From positions 5,798,501-5,862,500 of the forward strand of contig NZ_CP031396.1 in the NCBI RefSeq assembly GCF_003363755.1: DNA of 64,000 nucleotides, given 5' to 3'. The translations under genes and the position numbers were made by a program. This DNA comes from Pseudomonas protegens. GTDB lineage: Bacteria; Pseudomonadota; Gammaproteobacteria; Pseudomonadales; Pseudomonadaceae. This document shows positions 8,263-15,457 of this stretch, piece after piece. The notes below the pieces were generated by a model. It was given only the letters and a program-made list of their open reading frames with translations, made no database searches and was not told the origin of the DNA. Position 1 is the first letter of the stretch; each line of letters starts with the position of its first letter.

Positions 8263-10641
8263 ATGAAATTCAGTGAACAATGGTTGCGTGGCTGGGTTAG
8301 CCCGCAAGTAAGTCGCGACGAGTTGGTTGCTCGTCTGTCGATGGCCGGTCTTGAGGTTGATAGCGTAACGCCAGCCGCCGGTGATTTCAGTGGTGTAGTG
8401 GTGGGCGAGGTGCTGAGCACCGAGCAGCACCCGGATGCCGACAAGCTGCGTGTGTGCCAGGTCAGCAATGGCGCGGAAACCTTCCAGGTGGTCTGCGGCG
8501 CACCCAACGTGCGTCCAGGCTTGAAGATCCCATTCGCGATGATTGGCGCCGAGCTGCCGGACGATTTCAAGATCAAGAAAGCCAAGCTGCGTGGCGTTGA
8601 ATCCAACGGCATGCTGTGTTCCCAAGCCGAACTGCAGATTGGCGAAGGCAGCGATGGTCTGATGGAGCTGCCGGCCGATGCTCCGGTGGGGGAGGACGTT
8701 CGCGTCTATCTGAACCTGGACGATGCCAGTATTGAGGTCGATCTGACTCCAAACCGTGGTGACTGCCTGTCGCTTGCTGGTCTGGCCCGTGAGGTCGGTG
8801 CGCTCTATGCCGCTAAAGTGCAGCGCCCTGAAGTGAAAGTGGTTGCCGCAGTGCACGACGAAGTACGCCCTGTGGAAGTGCTTGCTCCGACGGCCTGCCC
8901 GCGCTATCTGGGTCGGGTTATTCGCAATGTCGATTTGTCCAAGCCGACCCCTCTGTGGATGGTTGAACGCTTGCGTCGCGCCGACATGCGCAGTATCGAT
9001 GCGGCGGTGGATATCACCAACTATGTGATGCTCGAATTGGGCCAACCGCTGCATGCTTTCGATCTCGCCGAAATCAACGGCGGCATTCGGGTGCGCATGG
9101 CCGAAGAGGGCGAGAAACTGGTGCTGCTCGACGGCCAGGAAGTTACCCTGCGTAGCGATACCCTGGTGATTGCTGACCACACCCGTGCTCTGGCAATCGC
9201 TGGCGTTATGGGCGGTGAGCACAGTGGCGTTACCGCAAACACCCGCGATGTGTTTTTGGAAAGCGCTTTCTTCGACCAGATTTCGGTTGCTGGCAAAGCC
9301 CGTTCCTATGGCCTGCATACCGATGCTTCTCATCGCTATGAGCGTGGTGTGGACTGGCAGTTGGCTCGCGAGGCCATGGAGCGTGCAACTGGCTTGTTGC
9401 TGGAGATCACTGGCGGCGAAGCTGGTCCGATCATCGAAGCTGTCAGCGAGCAGCACTTGCCATCTGTTGCACCTGTGACGCTGCGCGCTGAGCGCATCAC
9501 CCAGATGCTGGGCATGCAAATCGACGGTCCCGAGGTCGAGCGTCTGCTCACGGCGTTGGGCCTGACAGTCACTGCTGATGGTGCAGACCAGTGGCGCGTT
9601 GAAGTGCCAAGCCACCGTTTCGATATCAGCCTTGAAGTCGACTTGATCGAAGAGTTGGCGCGTCTCTACGGCTACAACCGTTTGCCGGTTCGTTATCCGC
9701 AGGCTCGTCTGGCTCCTCAGGCTAAGGCGGAAGCGCAAGGTGATCTGCCTGCCCTGCGGCGTCTGCTGGTAGCCCGTGGTTATCAGGAAGCAATCACTTA
9801 CAGCTTCATCGATCCGAAATTGTTTGAGCAGTTCAATCCAGGTGTTGAACCGCTGCTATTGGCCAACCCGATTTCGGCTGACATGGCGGCCATGCGCGCT
9901 TCTTTGTGGCCTGGCCTGGTCAAGGCACTTCAGCACAACCTGAACCGTCAGCAAGATCGCGTCCGCATGTTTGAAAGCGGCTTGCGCTTTATCGGTCAAC
10001 TGGAAGGCTTGAAGCAGCAGCCAATGTTGGCCGGCGTCGTTTGCGGCAGTCGCTTGCCTGAAGGTTGGGCGCAAGGTCGAGACGGTGTCGACTTCTTTGA
10101 CGTCAAGGCGGATGTCGAGGCAGTGTTGGGCCTTGCTGGCGCACTGGATGAATTCACTTTTGCTCCGGGCAAGCATCCTGCGCTGCATCCTGGTCAGACC
10201 GCACGTATCGAGCGTGATGGTCGTGAGGTCGGTTATCTGGGGGCTATTCACCCGGAACTGGCAAAAAACCTCGGCCTGGATCGTCCGGTTTACGTGTTTG
10301 AGCTGGTTCTGGGCGAGGTGGCTCAAGGTCGTCTTCCGAAGTTCCACGAGCTTTCGCGTTTCCCAGAAGTACGCCGTGACCTGGCATTGCTGGCGGATCG
10401 TGACGTGGCGGCGAGCGCGGTACTGGACGTAATTCGTGAAAATGCAGGCGAATGGCTGACAGACCTCAGGCTCTTTGACGTCTATCAGGGTAAAGGCATT
10501 GATCCGCATAGAAAAAGCCTTGCCGTCGGCTTGACCTGGCAGCATCCATCGCGCACTCTTAATGACGATGAGGTGAACTCCACGACACAAAACATCCTCA
10601 CCTCGCTCGAACAAAGGTTGAACGCCACGTTAAGGAAGTGA
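8263..10641 (+). CDS. pheT: phenylalanyl-tRNA synthetase beta subunit
   Basis: The protein has 792 residues, full length. It is the large subunit that binds tRNA-Phe and edits mischarged tyrosine. In order there are an N-terminal tRNA-binding (EMAP-like) domain (about 40-150), the B3/B4 editing domain (with DITNYVMLELGQPLHAFD), B5 (about 400-470), a catalytic-like domain (about 480-680) and a C-terminal ferredoxin-fold anticodon-binding domain (FPEVRRDLALLADRDV onward). The start behind GGAGAGCAGG is clear. The stop is three bases before ihfA. Confidence 0.98.
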   Translation: MKFSEQWLRGWVSPQVSRDELVARLSMAGLEVDSVTPAAGDFSGVVVGEVLSTEQHPDADKLRVCQVSNGAETFQVVCGAPNVRPGLKIPFAMIGAELPDDFKIKKAKLRGVESNGMLCSQAELQIGEGSDGLMELPADAPVGEDVRVYLNLDDASIEVDLTPNRGDCLSLAGLAREVGALYAAKVQRPEVKVVAAVHDEVRPVEVLAPTACPRYLGRVIRNVDLSKPTPLWMVERLRRADMRSIDAAVDITNYVMLELGQPLHAFDLAEINGGIRVRMAEEGEKLVLLDGQEVTLRSDTLVIADHTRALAIAGVMGGEHSGVTANTRDVFLESAFFDQISVAGKARSYGLHTDASHRYERGVDWQLAREAMERATGLLLEITGGEAGPIIEAVSEQHLPSVAPVTLRAERITQMLGMQIDGPEVERLLTALGLTVTADGADQWRVEVPSHRFDISLEVDLIEELARLYGYNRLPVRYPQARLAPQAKAEAQGDLPALRRLLVARGYQEAITYSFIDPKLFEQFNPGVEPLLLANPISADMAAMRASLWPGLVKALQHNLNRQQDRVRMFESGLRFIGQLEGLKQQPMLAGVVCGSRLPEGWAQGRDGVDFFDVKADVEAVLGLAGALDEFTFAPGKHPALHPGQTARIERDGREVGYLGAIHPELAKNLGLDRPVYVFELVLGEVAQGRLPKFHELSRFPEVRRDLALLADRDVAASAVLDVIRENAGEWLTDLRLFDVYQGKGIDPHRKSLAVGLTWQHPSRTLNDDEVNSTTQNILTSLEQRLNATLRK

Positions 10642-10644
10642 CGT

Positions 10645-10947
10645 ATGGGGGCTCTGACGAAAGCTGAAATGGCCGAACGTCTCTACGAAGAGCTAGGCCT
10701 GAATAAACGCGAGGCCAAGGAATTGGTCGAGCTTTTCTTTGAAGAAATCAGGCACGCTCTCGAAGATAACGAACAGGTCAAATTGTCCGGTTTCGGTAAC
10801 TTCGACCTTCGGGATAAACGCCAGCGTCCTGGCCGCAACCCGAAAACGGGTGAAGAAATCCCGATCACGGCTCGCCGTGTGGTCACCTTTCGTCCAGGGC
10901 AGAAGTTGAAGGCCCGAGTTGAGGCTTATGCTGGAACCAAGTCATAA
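10645..10947 (+). CDS. ihfA: integration host factor alpha subunit
   Basis: The product has 100 residues, the usual length, with MGALTKAEMAERLYEELGLNKREAK and the DNA-inserting beta-arm segment GRNPKTGEEIPITARRVVTFRPGQKLK. It pairs with IhfB to bend DNA in replication, recombination and transcription. The Shine-Dalgarno lies inside the end of pheT, so the genes are coupled. The next gene starts within its 3' end. The neighbouring prophage remnant may use IHF for recombination; that is inference from the role of IHF with tyrosine recombinases. Confidence 0.98.
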   Translation: MGALTKAEMAERLYEELGLNKREAKELVELFFEEIRHALEDNEQVKLSGFGNFDLRDKRQRPGRNPKTGEEIPITARRVVTFRPGQKLKARVEAYAGTKS

Positions 10948-11284
10948 CGACGAGCTCCCGGTCATCCCGGGTAAGCGCTACTTCACCATTGGTGAAGTCA
11001 GCGAGCTCTGTGCGGTAAAACCGCATGTGCTGCGTTATTGGGAGCAAGAGTTTCCTCAACTCAACCCCGTCAAACGCCGCGGAAATCGCCGGTATTATCA
11101 GCGCCAGGACGTGTTGATGATCCGGCAGATCCGCGCGTTGCTTTATGATCAGGGGTTTACCATCGGTGGAGCGCGCTTGCGCCTTTCCGGTGATGAGGCC
11201 AAAGACGACACCACCCAATACAAGCAACTGATCCGTCAGATGATCTCTGAGCTTGAAGATGTGCTTGTGGTGCTCAAGAAGTAA
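10928..11284 (+). CDS. MerR-family transcriptional regulator
   Basis: The product has 118 residues from the ATG at 10928, overlapping ihfA by 20 bases. The N-terminal winged-helix of the MerR family is clear: KRYFTIGEVSELCAVKPHVLRYWEQEFPQL, then KRRGNRRYYQRQDVLMIRQI. The C-terminus is a short dimerisation helix (KQLIRQMISELEDVLVVLKK) without a metal- or ligand-binding domain. This gene commonly follows ihfA in gammaproteobacteria; its targets are unknown to me. Confidence 0.93.
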   Translation: MLEPSHNDELPVIPGKRYFTIGEVSELCAVKPHVLRYWEQEFPQLNPVKRRGNRRYYQRQDVLMIRQIRALLYDQGFTIGGARLRLSGDEAKDDTTQYKQLIRQMISELEDVLVVLKK

Positions 11285-11349
11285 TTCATCGTATTAAATA
11301 CTTCCATTTTTCAAAAGCTTGCGGTATATTCCTCAACGTTTCCTGAGAA

Positions 11350-11365
11350 GTGAAACAGGTTTCAC
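11350..11365. repeat. short perfect inverted repeat in the tRNA-Pro leader
   Basis: GTGAAAC and GTTTCAC, separated by two bases, lie just before the tRNA-Pro gene. A TATATT box a little upstream (about 11325-11330) could be the -10 element of the tRNA promoter. The repeat could be an operator or a leader hairpin. Confidence 0.45.
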
Positions 11366-11372
11366 GCCTAGT

Positions 11373-11449
11373 CGGGGCGTAGCGCAGTCCGGTAGCGCAC
11401 TAGCATGGGGTGCTAGGGGTCGAGTGTTCGAATCACTCCGTCCCGACCA
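11373..11449 (+). tRNA. tRNA-Pro (anticodon GGG)
   Basis: A complete 77-base cloverleaf: acceptor stem CGGGGCG with CGTCCCG, D arm, five-pair anticodon stem CTAGC/GCTAG with loop ATGGGGT (anticodon GGG at 11407-11409), T arm GAGTG-TTCGAAT-CACTC, discriminator A and encoded CCA. Its 3' part is the left attachment site of the integrated element. Confidence 0.97.
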
Positions 11450-11453
11450 TATT
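11402..11453 (+). repeat. attL, left copy of the 52-bp direct repeat
   Basis: Identical over 52 bases to 14868-14919. It starts in the anticodon stem of tRNA-Pro and ends four bases beyond CCA, the usual layout for tyrosine-recombinase integration that keeps the tRNA intact. Confidence 0.93.
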
Positions 11454-11474
11454 CCTGAGTAAAATCAGACACTT

Positions 11475-11500
11475 AAGCCGATCTTATGATCGGCTTTTTT
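11475..11500 (+). terminator. Rho-independent terminator after tRNA-Pro
   Basis: Stem AAGCCGATC / GATCGGCTT with loop TTAT, followed by a T run. It lies just inside the element and replaces the original tRNA terminator, now found beyond attR at 14934-14951. Confidence 0.85.
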
Positions 11501-11506
11501 GTGCCT

Positions 11507-11537
11507 GCGCAAAACCCGCGCAAAACTTGCGCAAAAC
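11507..11537. promoter_or_regulatory. three GCGCAAAAC iterons, 11-bp period
   Basis: GCGCAAAAC occurs at 11507, 11518 and 11529, exactly 11 bases apart, between the tRNA and the end of the integrase gene. A fourth copy lies at 14744 near attR. Spacing of about one helical turn and position next to att suggest arm-type binding sites of the integrase. Confidence 0.6.
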
Positions 11538-12076
11538 TAACCGGTAATTTCGCTGATATTTAGGTCTGGAATCGCTTCTGACCAAACAATTTCGGCGTGG
11601 TCTTTCTGGTAGTTTTTGGTCATGGACTCGCTCGCGTGGCCGGCGATCTTCTGACCGTCCTTTCCGGCTTTCTGATACAGGTGCAGCGACAGCGCCCGCA
11701 CTTCATGGAAGCCCGGCATTTCCTCCTCTTTCCATCCCTTGTAGCAACCCGCCGCCTCACGGGCTTCTTTGAAGGCTCGCGTCAAATATCGTTCTTCGAC
11801 CTGCGTCCAGTGATCCTTCGTCTGCGCCTGCTTCTGCTTCTTGCGGTCTGGCCGGCGATGGATCAGGTAAGGCGAGACGATGTCGTCCCGGCACCGACTG
11901 ATCACTGCCTGTAGTTCTTCGGTCACCTTGAACCGGATCCATGCCGCATCGCCGAGTAGATTTCGCAAGTGATGCGCTTTCTCCGCATCGGGGTGTGATC
12001 TGTCCGTGCCAACCCTCTGAACCGTTGAGGCCGGTTCATCGCTGCCTTTGAATCTGGGCCGGTTGTGATCCGGCAA
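11537..12076 (-). pseudogene. tyrosine recombinase (phage integrase), C-terminal remnant
   Basis: The open frame encodes 179 residues, about half of a typical phage integrase. The C-terminal part shows the catalytic elements HxxR (FHEVRALSLHLY), a later His (IAGHASESM) and the nucleophile Tyr (TKNYQKDH). The first catalytic Arg box and the N-terminal arm-binding and core-binding domains are missing; the first roughly 60 residues do not look like integrase. It points toward the tRNA, next to attL and the GCGCAAAAC repeats, as expected for the element's own integrase. It is probably inactive alone. Confidence 0.8.
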
Positions 12077-12143
12077 GGGGTGGAGCTAAAGAGCGGGGCC
12101 TTTTGAGGGCCTGGCGCGGCGGTGTTTGTCGCGGCGCTGGGTG

Positions 12144-12192
12144 AAATATGTACCAATGGTTCACATTGGTCAAGTACCAAAAGTACATATTT
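12144..12192. promoter_or_regulatory. nested palindromes upstream of the integrase remnant
   Basis: An outer 10-base inverted repeat (AAATATGTAC at 12144, GTACATATTT at 12183) encloses a second palindrome, ACCAATG - GTTCA - CATTGGT (12152-12170). The ATGTAC/GTACAT half-sites resemble the repeats around the repressor start at 14228-14268, so the same repressor may bind here. Confidence 0.5.
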
Positions 12193-12205
12193 TTCTCGCG
12201 GGCAC

Positions 12206-12231
12206 AAAAAAGCCCGCTCGGCGGCGGGCTT
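12206..12231 (-). terminator. terminator of the repressor-cassette operon
   Basis: Stem AAGCCCGC / GCGGGCTT (12210-12217 with 12224-12231). On the minus strand it is followed by a run of T. It lies 25 bases after the last gene of the minus-strand operon. Confidence 0.85.
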
Positions 12232-12255
12232 ATGATTGGCACTCAAGACACTGGG

Positions 12256-12585
12256 TCAGTCTACGGCTGGGCTGGACTGCCCTAAATATTTGTTCACTAT
12301 CCTAGTCACGGCGAATGGCATGAACATAAGGGCCAGCCCACCCAGAAGGAATGCCGCTGAAGAATCTGAAATCTTTGAAGTATAGGCAGGGTAGGCCGAA
12401 CAGAACACAAACGCCAAGCCATTAGGCAGCGTAGAAAATGCGAACCCTCTTACCAGGCACTCAAAAACTCTAGAGGATTCAAGCTTGTACCATATGAAAC
12501 AGAAGACCCCTACTAACACGCCAACAAGAGTGCTGGCGGGCTGAAGATTTGCAAAGTAAATGTCAGCAGCCTCAAATAGGGTCAT
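12256..12585 (-). CDS. small membrane protein of the repressor-linked cassette (109 aa)
   Basis: I do not recognise this family. The product has three likely membrane segments (around STLVGVLVGVFCFIWYKL, FSTLPNGLAFVFCSAY and AAFLLGGLALMFMPFAV) and a short polar tail. Its ATG overlaps the stop of the upstream gene as ATGA, so translation is coupled. It is the last gene before a strong terminator. Position behind a phage repressor means it is probably expressed in the lysogen; a role in superinfection exclusion or defence is inference only. Confidence 0.65.
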   Translation of the reverse strand: MTLFEAADIYFANLQPASTLVGVLVGVFCFIWYKLESSRVFECLVRGFAFSTLPNGLAFVFCSAYPAYTSKISDSSAAFLLGGLALMFMPFAVTRIVNKYLGQSSPAVD

Positions 12586-12974
12586 CGCGACTCCCTCGCT
12601 TTAACCGAAACGATAGCCCCAACAACAAGGCCGGCAACTGCCGTTGCAATACCTAGTCCGGATGGTGCCGGGGCATCGGAAACAAGCGTCCAGGAGAGTC
12701 CAGAGATTGAGCTGATGAAAAATCCTGCGCCGATCATTACGGGCACGTCCGCTAGGTCGTAATGCAGATAGTCCTTCATACTTGACCTCCTATTTTCAAT
12801 TGCAATCCTATGCATGTAGGAAGTGTACATCACCAAAATTTCTTCGGTATCCACCCCGACGACCACCGAAGTTTCCGTGTTGTCGAGGTATGAGAAGAAG
12901 CCCAAATAAGCCACATCATCTGATGAGCTGTAGCCTTGGCACTCTACCGCGTCGAAGTAGGTGTGCGCAGTCAT
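12582..12974 (-). CDS. membrane-anchored protein of the repressor-linked cassette (130 aa)
   Basis: The start at 12974 is chosen because its ATG overlaps the stop of the upstream gene (ATGA); an earlier start at 12986 lacks this. The first about 80 residues are soluble and acidic (ECQGYSSSDDVAYLGFFSYL, then VVGVDTEEILVMY). The C-terminus holds two likely membrane segments (VPVMIGAGFFISSISGLSW and GLGIATAVAGLVVGAIVSV). Family unknown to me. A soluble sensor-like part plus membrane segments is compatible with an effector, but nothing in the sequence proves this. Confidence 0.65.
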   Translation of the reverse strand: MTAHTYFDAVECQGYSSSDDVAYLGFFSYLDNTETSVVVGVDTEEILVMYTSYMHRIAIENRRSSMKDYLHYDLADVPVMIGAGFFISSISGLSWTLVSDAPAPSGLGIATAVAGLVVGAIVSVKARESR

Positions 12975-13330
12975 AGCTCTGACCACCCTTGCTCTGCTGC
13001 AATAGCGTCATAGGTCTGAGGAGCATGAAAGAATCGCGTATCGCCGCACTGGTTACAGGTAGCGATGAAGAACCACACTCCTACTTTAGCAATATTTGCG
13101 GATGGTGTAGCTATCACGCCAGCCGTTTTGCCAGCTGGCGAGGGGGCAGGATTGTAGACGCCTCCTGAACAGAAAACGCAAGATCTACCCGGCCTCATCT
13201 GCTCAAGATAGCTCACGAGTAACTGCAGCGGCACTGTCCCAATTTTTTGCTTTCTTTCGGAGCCAGAGGTTATAACAACCTCGCTAGCTTCTTCATTCGG
13301 CATTTGTAACTCCTTGTTTTCGCTGCTCAT
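12971..13330 (-). CDS. zinc-ribbon-like protein of the repressor-linked cassette (119 aa)
   Basis: The protein contains two CxxC pairs (C51-C54 in SCVFCSGG and C92-C95 in TCNQCGDT) about 38 residues apart, as in zinc ribbons. The N-terminus is polar and acidic; no membrane segment is seen. The start ATG overlaps the stop of a 36-codon gene upstream (ATGA), and its own stop overlaps the next start in the same way. Function unknown; zinc ribbons often bind nucleic acid or protein partners. Confidence 0.65.
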   Translation of the reverse strand: MSSENKELQMPNEEASEVVITSGSERKQKIGTVPLQLLVSYLEQMRPGRSCVFCSGGVYNPAPSPAGKTAGVIATPSANIAKVGVWFFIATCNQCGDTRFFHAPQTYDAIAAEQGWSEL

Positions 13331-13437
13331 GAATCATCTAATCGCCAAATTATTTGGTCTATGAGTCGAGACTCGCTCCAAACATTGCGCAGGAGGTAGC
13401 GATCCATTTTCCGGTTCTTATCTCTGGCATCGCTCAT
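13327..13437 (-). CDS. 36-residue protein between repressor and cassette
   Basis: The ATG at 13437 (minus strand) is preceded by GAAGGACT at good spacing. The frame runs 36 codons and its TGA overlaps the next start as ATGA. The product starts MSDARDKNRKMDRYLLRNVW and is basic in the first half and acidic at the end (RLDDS). It begins 16 bases after the repressor stop, tying the repressor and the three cassette genes into one transcript. Family not recognised; the coupling pattern is the main evidence that it is real. Confidence 0.6.
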   Translation of the reverse strand: MSDARDKNRKMDRYLLRNVWSESRLIDQIIWRLDDS

Positions 13438-13453
13438 CTACATTGAGTCCTTC

Positions 13454-14248
13454 TTACAGCATCCCGCCGCGCCAAACCACGCGCCCGATGATGCGGACCT
13501 CGTTGATGTCATCATCACTCAAGGTCTGGTCGCCGTACTTCGTCTTGTCCGGGTTGTCGCTTCGAATGAGCCAGCCGTCGAAATCAGACTGGATCAAGCG
13601 CTTGACGATCGTGCCCTTGGCGTCGCTGTACATCGCGAAAATCTGGCCATCCTTCGGCTCAATCCTGGAACGGTCGATTAGCAGCACGTCGCCACTGTTG
13701 ATTGTGGGCTCCATGCTGGATCCGTTCGCATAGATCACATCCAGGTTTTTCGGGTTGAGCCGGTTGAGCCGAAGCCATTCGGATTTGAACGCCAGGACGC
13801 CGCGAATCTCGACATGTGAATTCTCTTCGCCATCGCCGGCCGCTGCCCGGGCAGTGTGCTGGTTCACGCCGGTATATGATGGATCACTGGCCAGGTCGAA
13901 AGCGCGGTAGGTTGCAGCTTCCTCCCGAAGCATCTCAGGCTTGTTGGTCTTTGGCTCTTCGCGCATTGGTCCGCGGCCGTATTCAAGCCATTCAACCCGG
14001 ACGGAAAGGGCCTTTGCCAGCGCAAGCATTTTTGCGCCTCCCGGCATTGACTCACCATTCAACCATTTGCTCGCCGCCTTCGGAGTTACCTCGGCCATTT
14101 TTGCCAGGCGAGCACCTGCCCCCCATTCAGCCATGTTGTTGGCTGCGAGAGCTTCTTTCAGGCGTTGCACGAACGCCCTGCGTATTTCTTCTATCTGAAC
14201 CATGGGTTCATGGTCGCATGCGCTTGCATGTACTTTCAGTTCCGACAT
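13454..14248 (-). CDS. CI-type phage repressor (HTH + S24 LexA-like peptidase)
   Basis: The protein has 264 residues. The N-terminal helix-turn-helix (about 25-85) includes GAGARLAKMAEVTPKAASKWLNGE. The C-terminal S24 autoproteolysis domain shows the Ser nucleophile in YANGSSMEPTINSGDVLLID and the Lys in GTIVKRLIQSD. Such repressors keep the prophage silent and cleave themselves when RecA is activated by DNA damage. A linker of about 60 residues joins the two parts. Repeats ATGTACT...AGTTC surround its start. It heads the minus-strand operon with the 36-residue gene and three further genes. All key residues are present, so it may still be active although the element is decayed. Confidence 0.93.
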   Translation of the reverse strand: MSELKVHASACDHEPMVQIEEIRRAFVQRLKEALAANNMAEWGAGARLAKMAEVTPKAASKWLNGESMPGGAKMLALAKALSVRVEWLEYGRGPMREEPKTNKPEMLREEAATYRAFDLASDPSYTGVNQHTARAAAGDGEENSHVEIRGVLAFKSEWLRLNRLNPKNLDVIYANGSSMEPTINSGDVLLIDRSRIEPKDGQIFAMYSDAKGTIVKRLIQSDFDGWLIRSDNPDKTKYGDQTLSDDDINEVRIIGRVVWRGGML

Positions 14249-14268
14249 AATATGTACTGTAAGTTCAT
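14228..14268. promoter_or_regulatory. operator-like repeats at the repressor start
   Basis: Two related 15-base sites, ATGTACTTTCAGTTC (14228) and ATGTACTGTAAGTTC (14252), 24 bases apart start to start. The second is nearly palindromic (ATGTACT / AGTTCAT). They overlap and precede the repressor start in the divergent control region, as expected for autoregulated phage operators. Confidence 0.6.
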
Positions 14269-14286
14269 ATTTGACTCGGAGGCCTT

Positions 14287-14418
14287 ATGCGGCCGCTCAA
14301 GAAAACGATTGAAGACGCGGGTGATCGCCCCGAGCAACTTCGTGAAGGTTGTGGAGGGCAATTACAATGCGTGATCCCTACAGCATCGAGGCTGAACACG
14401 GCCTGCTTGGCGCGATGA
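14287..14418 (+). pseudogene. possible cro-like remnant
   Basis: A short frame divergent from the repressor begins MRPLKKTIEDAG, like small Cro-type regulators of Pseudomonas prophages, then departs from that pattern after about 15 residues and runs out of frame into the start of dnaB. I read it as the front of a cro gene truncated by deletion. The evidence is its position opposite cI and the N-terminal similarity only. Confidence 0.35.
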
Positions 14419-14657
14419 TGCAGCGCCCTGAGCTGATCGACACCCTGAGCGACGACCTGTCAGCCGAAGCGTTTTACTTCCCTGAGAACGCTGAGGTTTA
14501 CCGCGGCATCATGGCTGTTCGGTCTGCTGGCAAGTCTGTGGACTTCCTGACGGTTTCTGACCAGATCACTTGCTTGCCCAGCCAGTCGTCGGCTGTGTCG
14601 GTGTCTTCGGTGTGCACGGTACTACCTCGAATCCAATGCTGTATGTGCATACAGTAA
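14367..14657 (+). pseudogene. replicative helicase DnaB, N-terminal fragment
   Basis: The first about 66 residues match the DnaB N-terminal domain (YSIEAEHGLLGAMMQRPELID, AEAFYFPENAEVYRGIMAV, VDFLTVSDQ). After that the frame continues with unrelated sequence (ITCLPSQSS onward), and the helicase domain with Walker motifs is missing. The ribosome site GGAGG before the ATG is intact. It is the phage-type dnaB that often sits in the rightward operon, cut by an internal deletion. It cannot be a functional helicase. Confidence 0.8.
14639..14654. promoter_or_regulatory. LexA (SOS) box
   Basis: CTGTATGTGCATACAG is a perfect palindrome matching the CTGT-N8-ACAG LexA consensus. The gene it once controlled is not recognisable; the site lies just beyond the dnaB deletion junction. 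Confidence 0.7.
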
Positions 14658-14743
14658 TATAGGCTTGAGCGGGGCGCGATTTGCGCCGACGAACTGTAGG
14701 GGGTAGGGGTGGTGTACGGTCGGCAGAACGCCGTAGATGGTGT

Positions 14744-14752
14744 GCGCAAAAC
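14744..14752. promoter_or_regulatory. fourth GCGCAAAAC site near attR
   Basis: The same nine bases as the three iterons beside attL, about 120 bases before attR. Consistent with an integrase arm site on the other side of the element. Confidence 0.45.
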
Positions 14753-14867
14753 CTACGCTGGAGCCCGCGTATTTTCGTTTGCATAAGCACAGAAATGATG
14801 GTTTTTTGTCAGCAGTTGTTTAGCGGTTTTTTCTTTTAAAACAATGAGTTATTGATCTATAGGCCCA

Positions 14868-14919
14868 AGCATGGGGTGCTAGGGGTCGAGTGTTCGAATC
14901 ACTCCGTCCCGACCATATT
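14868..14919 (+). repeat. attR, right copy of the 52-bp direct repeat
   Basis: Exact copy of 11402-11453. It holds only the 3' part of tRNA-Pro (from the anticodon stem to CCA plus four bases), so it is not a second tRNA gene. Confidence 0.93.
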
Positions 14920-14933
14920 TTTCAATGACTTAG

Positions 14934-14951
14934 CCGCTTTCGAGCGGTTTT
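14934..14951 (+). terminator. original tRNA-Pro terminator, displaced beyond attR
   Basis: Stem CCGCT / AGCGG with a TTCG tetraloop followed by TTTT. It probably ended the tRNA transcript before the element inserted. Confidence 0.65.
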
Positions 14952-15118
14952 GTTGTTTCTGCCATAGTGACTTTCCAAGTGACCCTGGCCATTTTCTTCA
15001 GGCCTCCCTCCTTTTCAAAATCGTCAGCGCTGGTGTATGCGAGTCAGTTGCTGATACGTTGTTTGCCGCCTCAATGAGCTGATCCAGTTCTGCTGCCGAG
15101 CAGTGCTTTTCGATCCTC

Positions 15119-15457
15119 CTAAGTCACGCCCGCGGCACGTAGCCTTCCCCCCAAGGTGTCGCGAATGCGGATTCTGACAAAGCCATCATGCGTCGGCCGC
15201 AGGAACTTCTCCTGCCACTTTCTCGCCGCCCTGACCCTGGCCTGCTTCCAGGCTGAGTCATTCATGTGGTGGAACGTCGTTTCATTCCCCACGCTATCAG
15301 GCTTGCCAAGCGGGAACGCGTAGAGCGGTTGCTTTCCCCGCGGCTTCTCGATTACCGACCTGGCCAACTCTCCGCCCATGGCAAGGACGCTATAGAAGGG
15401 CATTCCAACTGGACGAGAACGCCCTACGGAGTTTGAAAGACTGTCAAAGCATGGCAC
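15119..15457 (-). pseudogene. decayed integrase fragment
   Basis: The C-terminal about 70 residues resemble the catalytic region of a site-specific integrase: ETTFHHMNDSAWKQARVRAARKW, then HDGFVRIRIRDTLGGRLRAAGVT, a degraded form of the HDLRHTFGRRLRAAGV box in which the catalytic HxxR is altered. The upstream part is not convincing and overlaps the end of chrA. No Tyr-containing C-terminus follows. It indicates that another element once used the same tRNA-Pro site before the smaller one inserted. Confidence 0.55.

Larger units (their letters stand above)
11402..14919. mobile_element. prophage/satellite remnant integrated in tRNA-Pro(GGG)
   Basis: The element is bounded by perfect 52-base direct repeats (11402-11453 and 14868-14919) derived from the 3' half of tRNA-Pro. 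It contains the C-terminal part of a tyrosine recombinase next to the tRNA, a CI-type repressor, a four-gene cassette behind the repressor, a divergent control region and a truncated dnaB. Structural phage genes are absent and the integrase lacks its front half, so the element is probably stranded. About 3.5 kb. Confidence 0.9.

Noticed and set aside
14868..14919. Second tRNA-Pro gene
   Set aside because: Only the 3' half is present; acceptor 5' strand and D arm are missing. It is the attR copy of the integration repeat.
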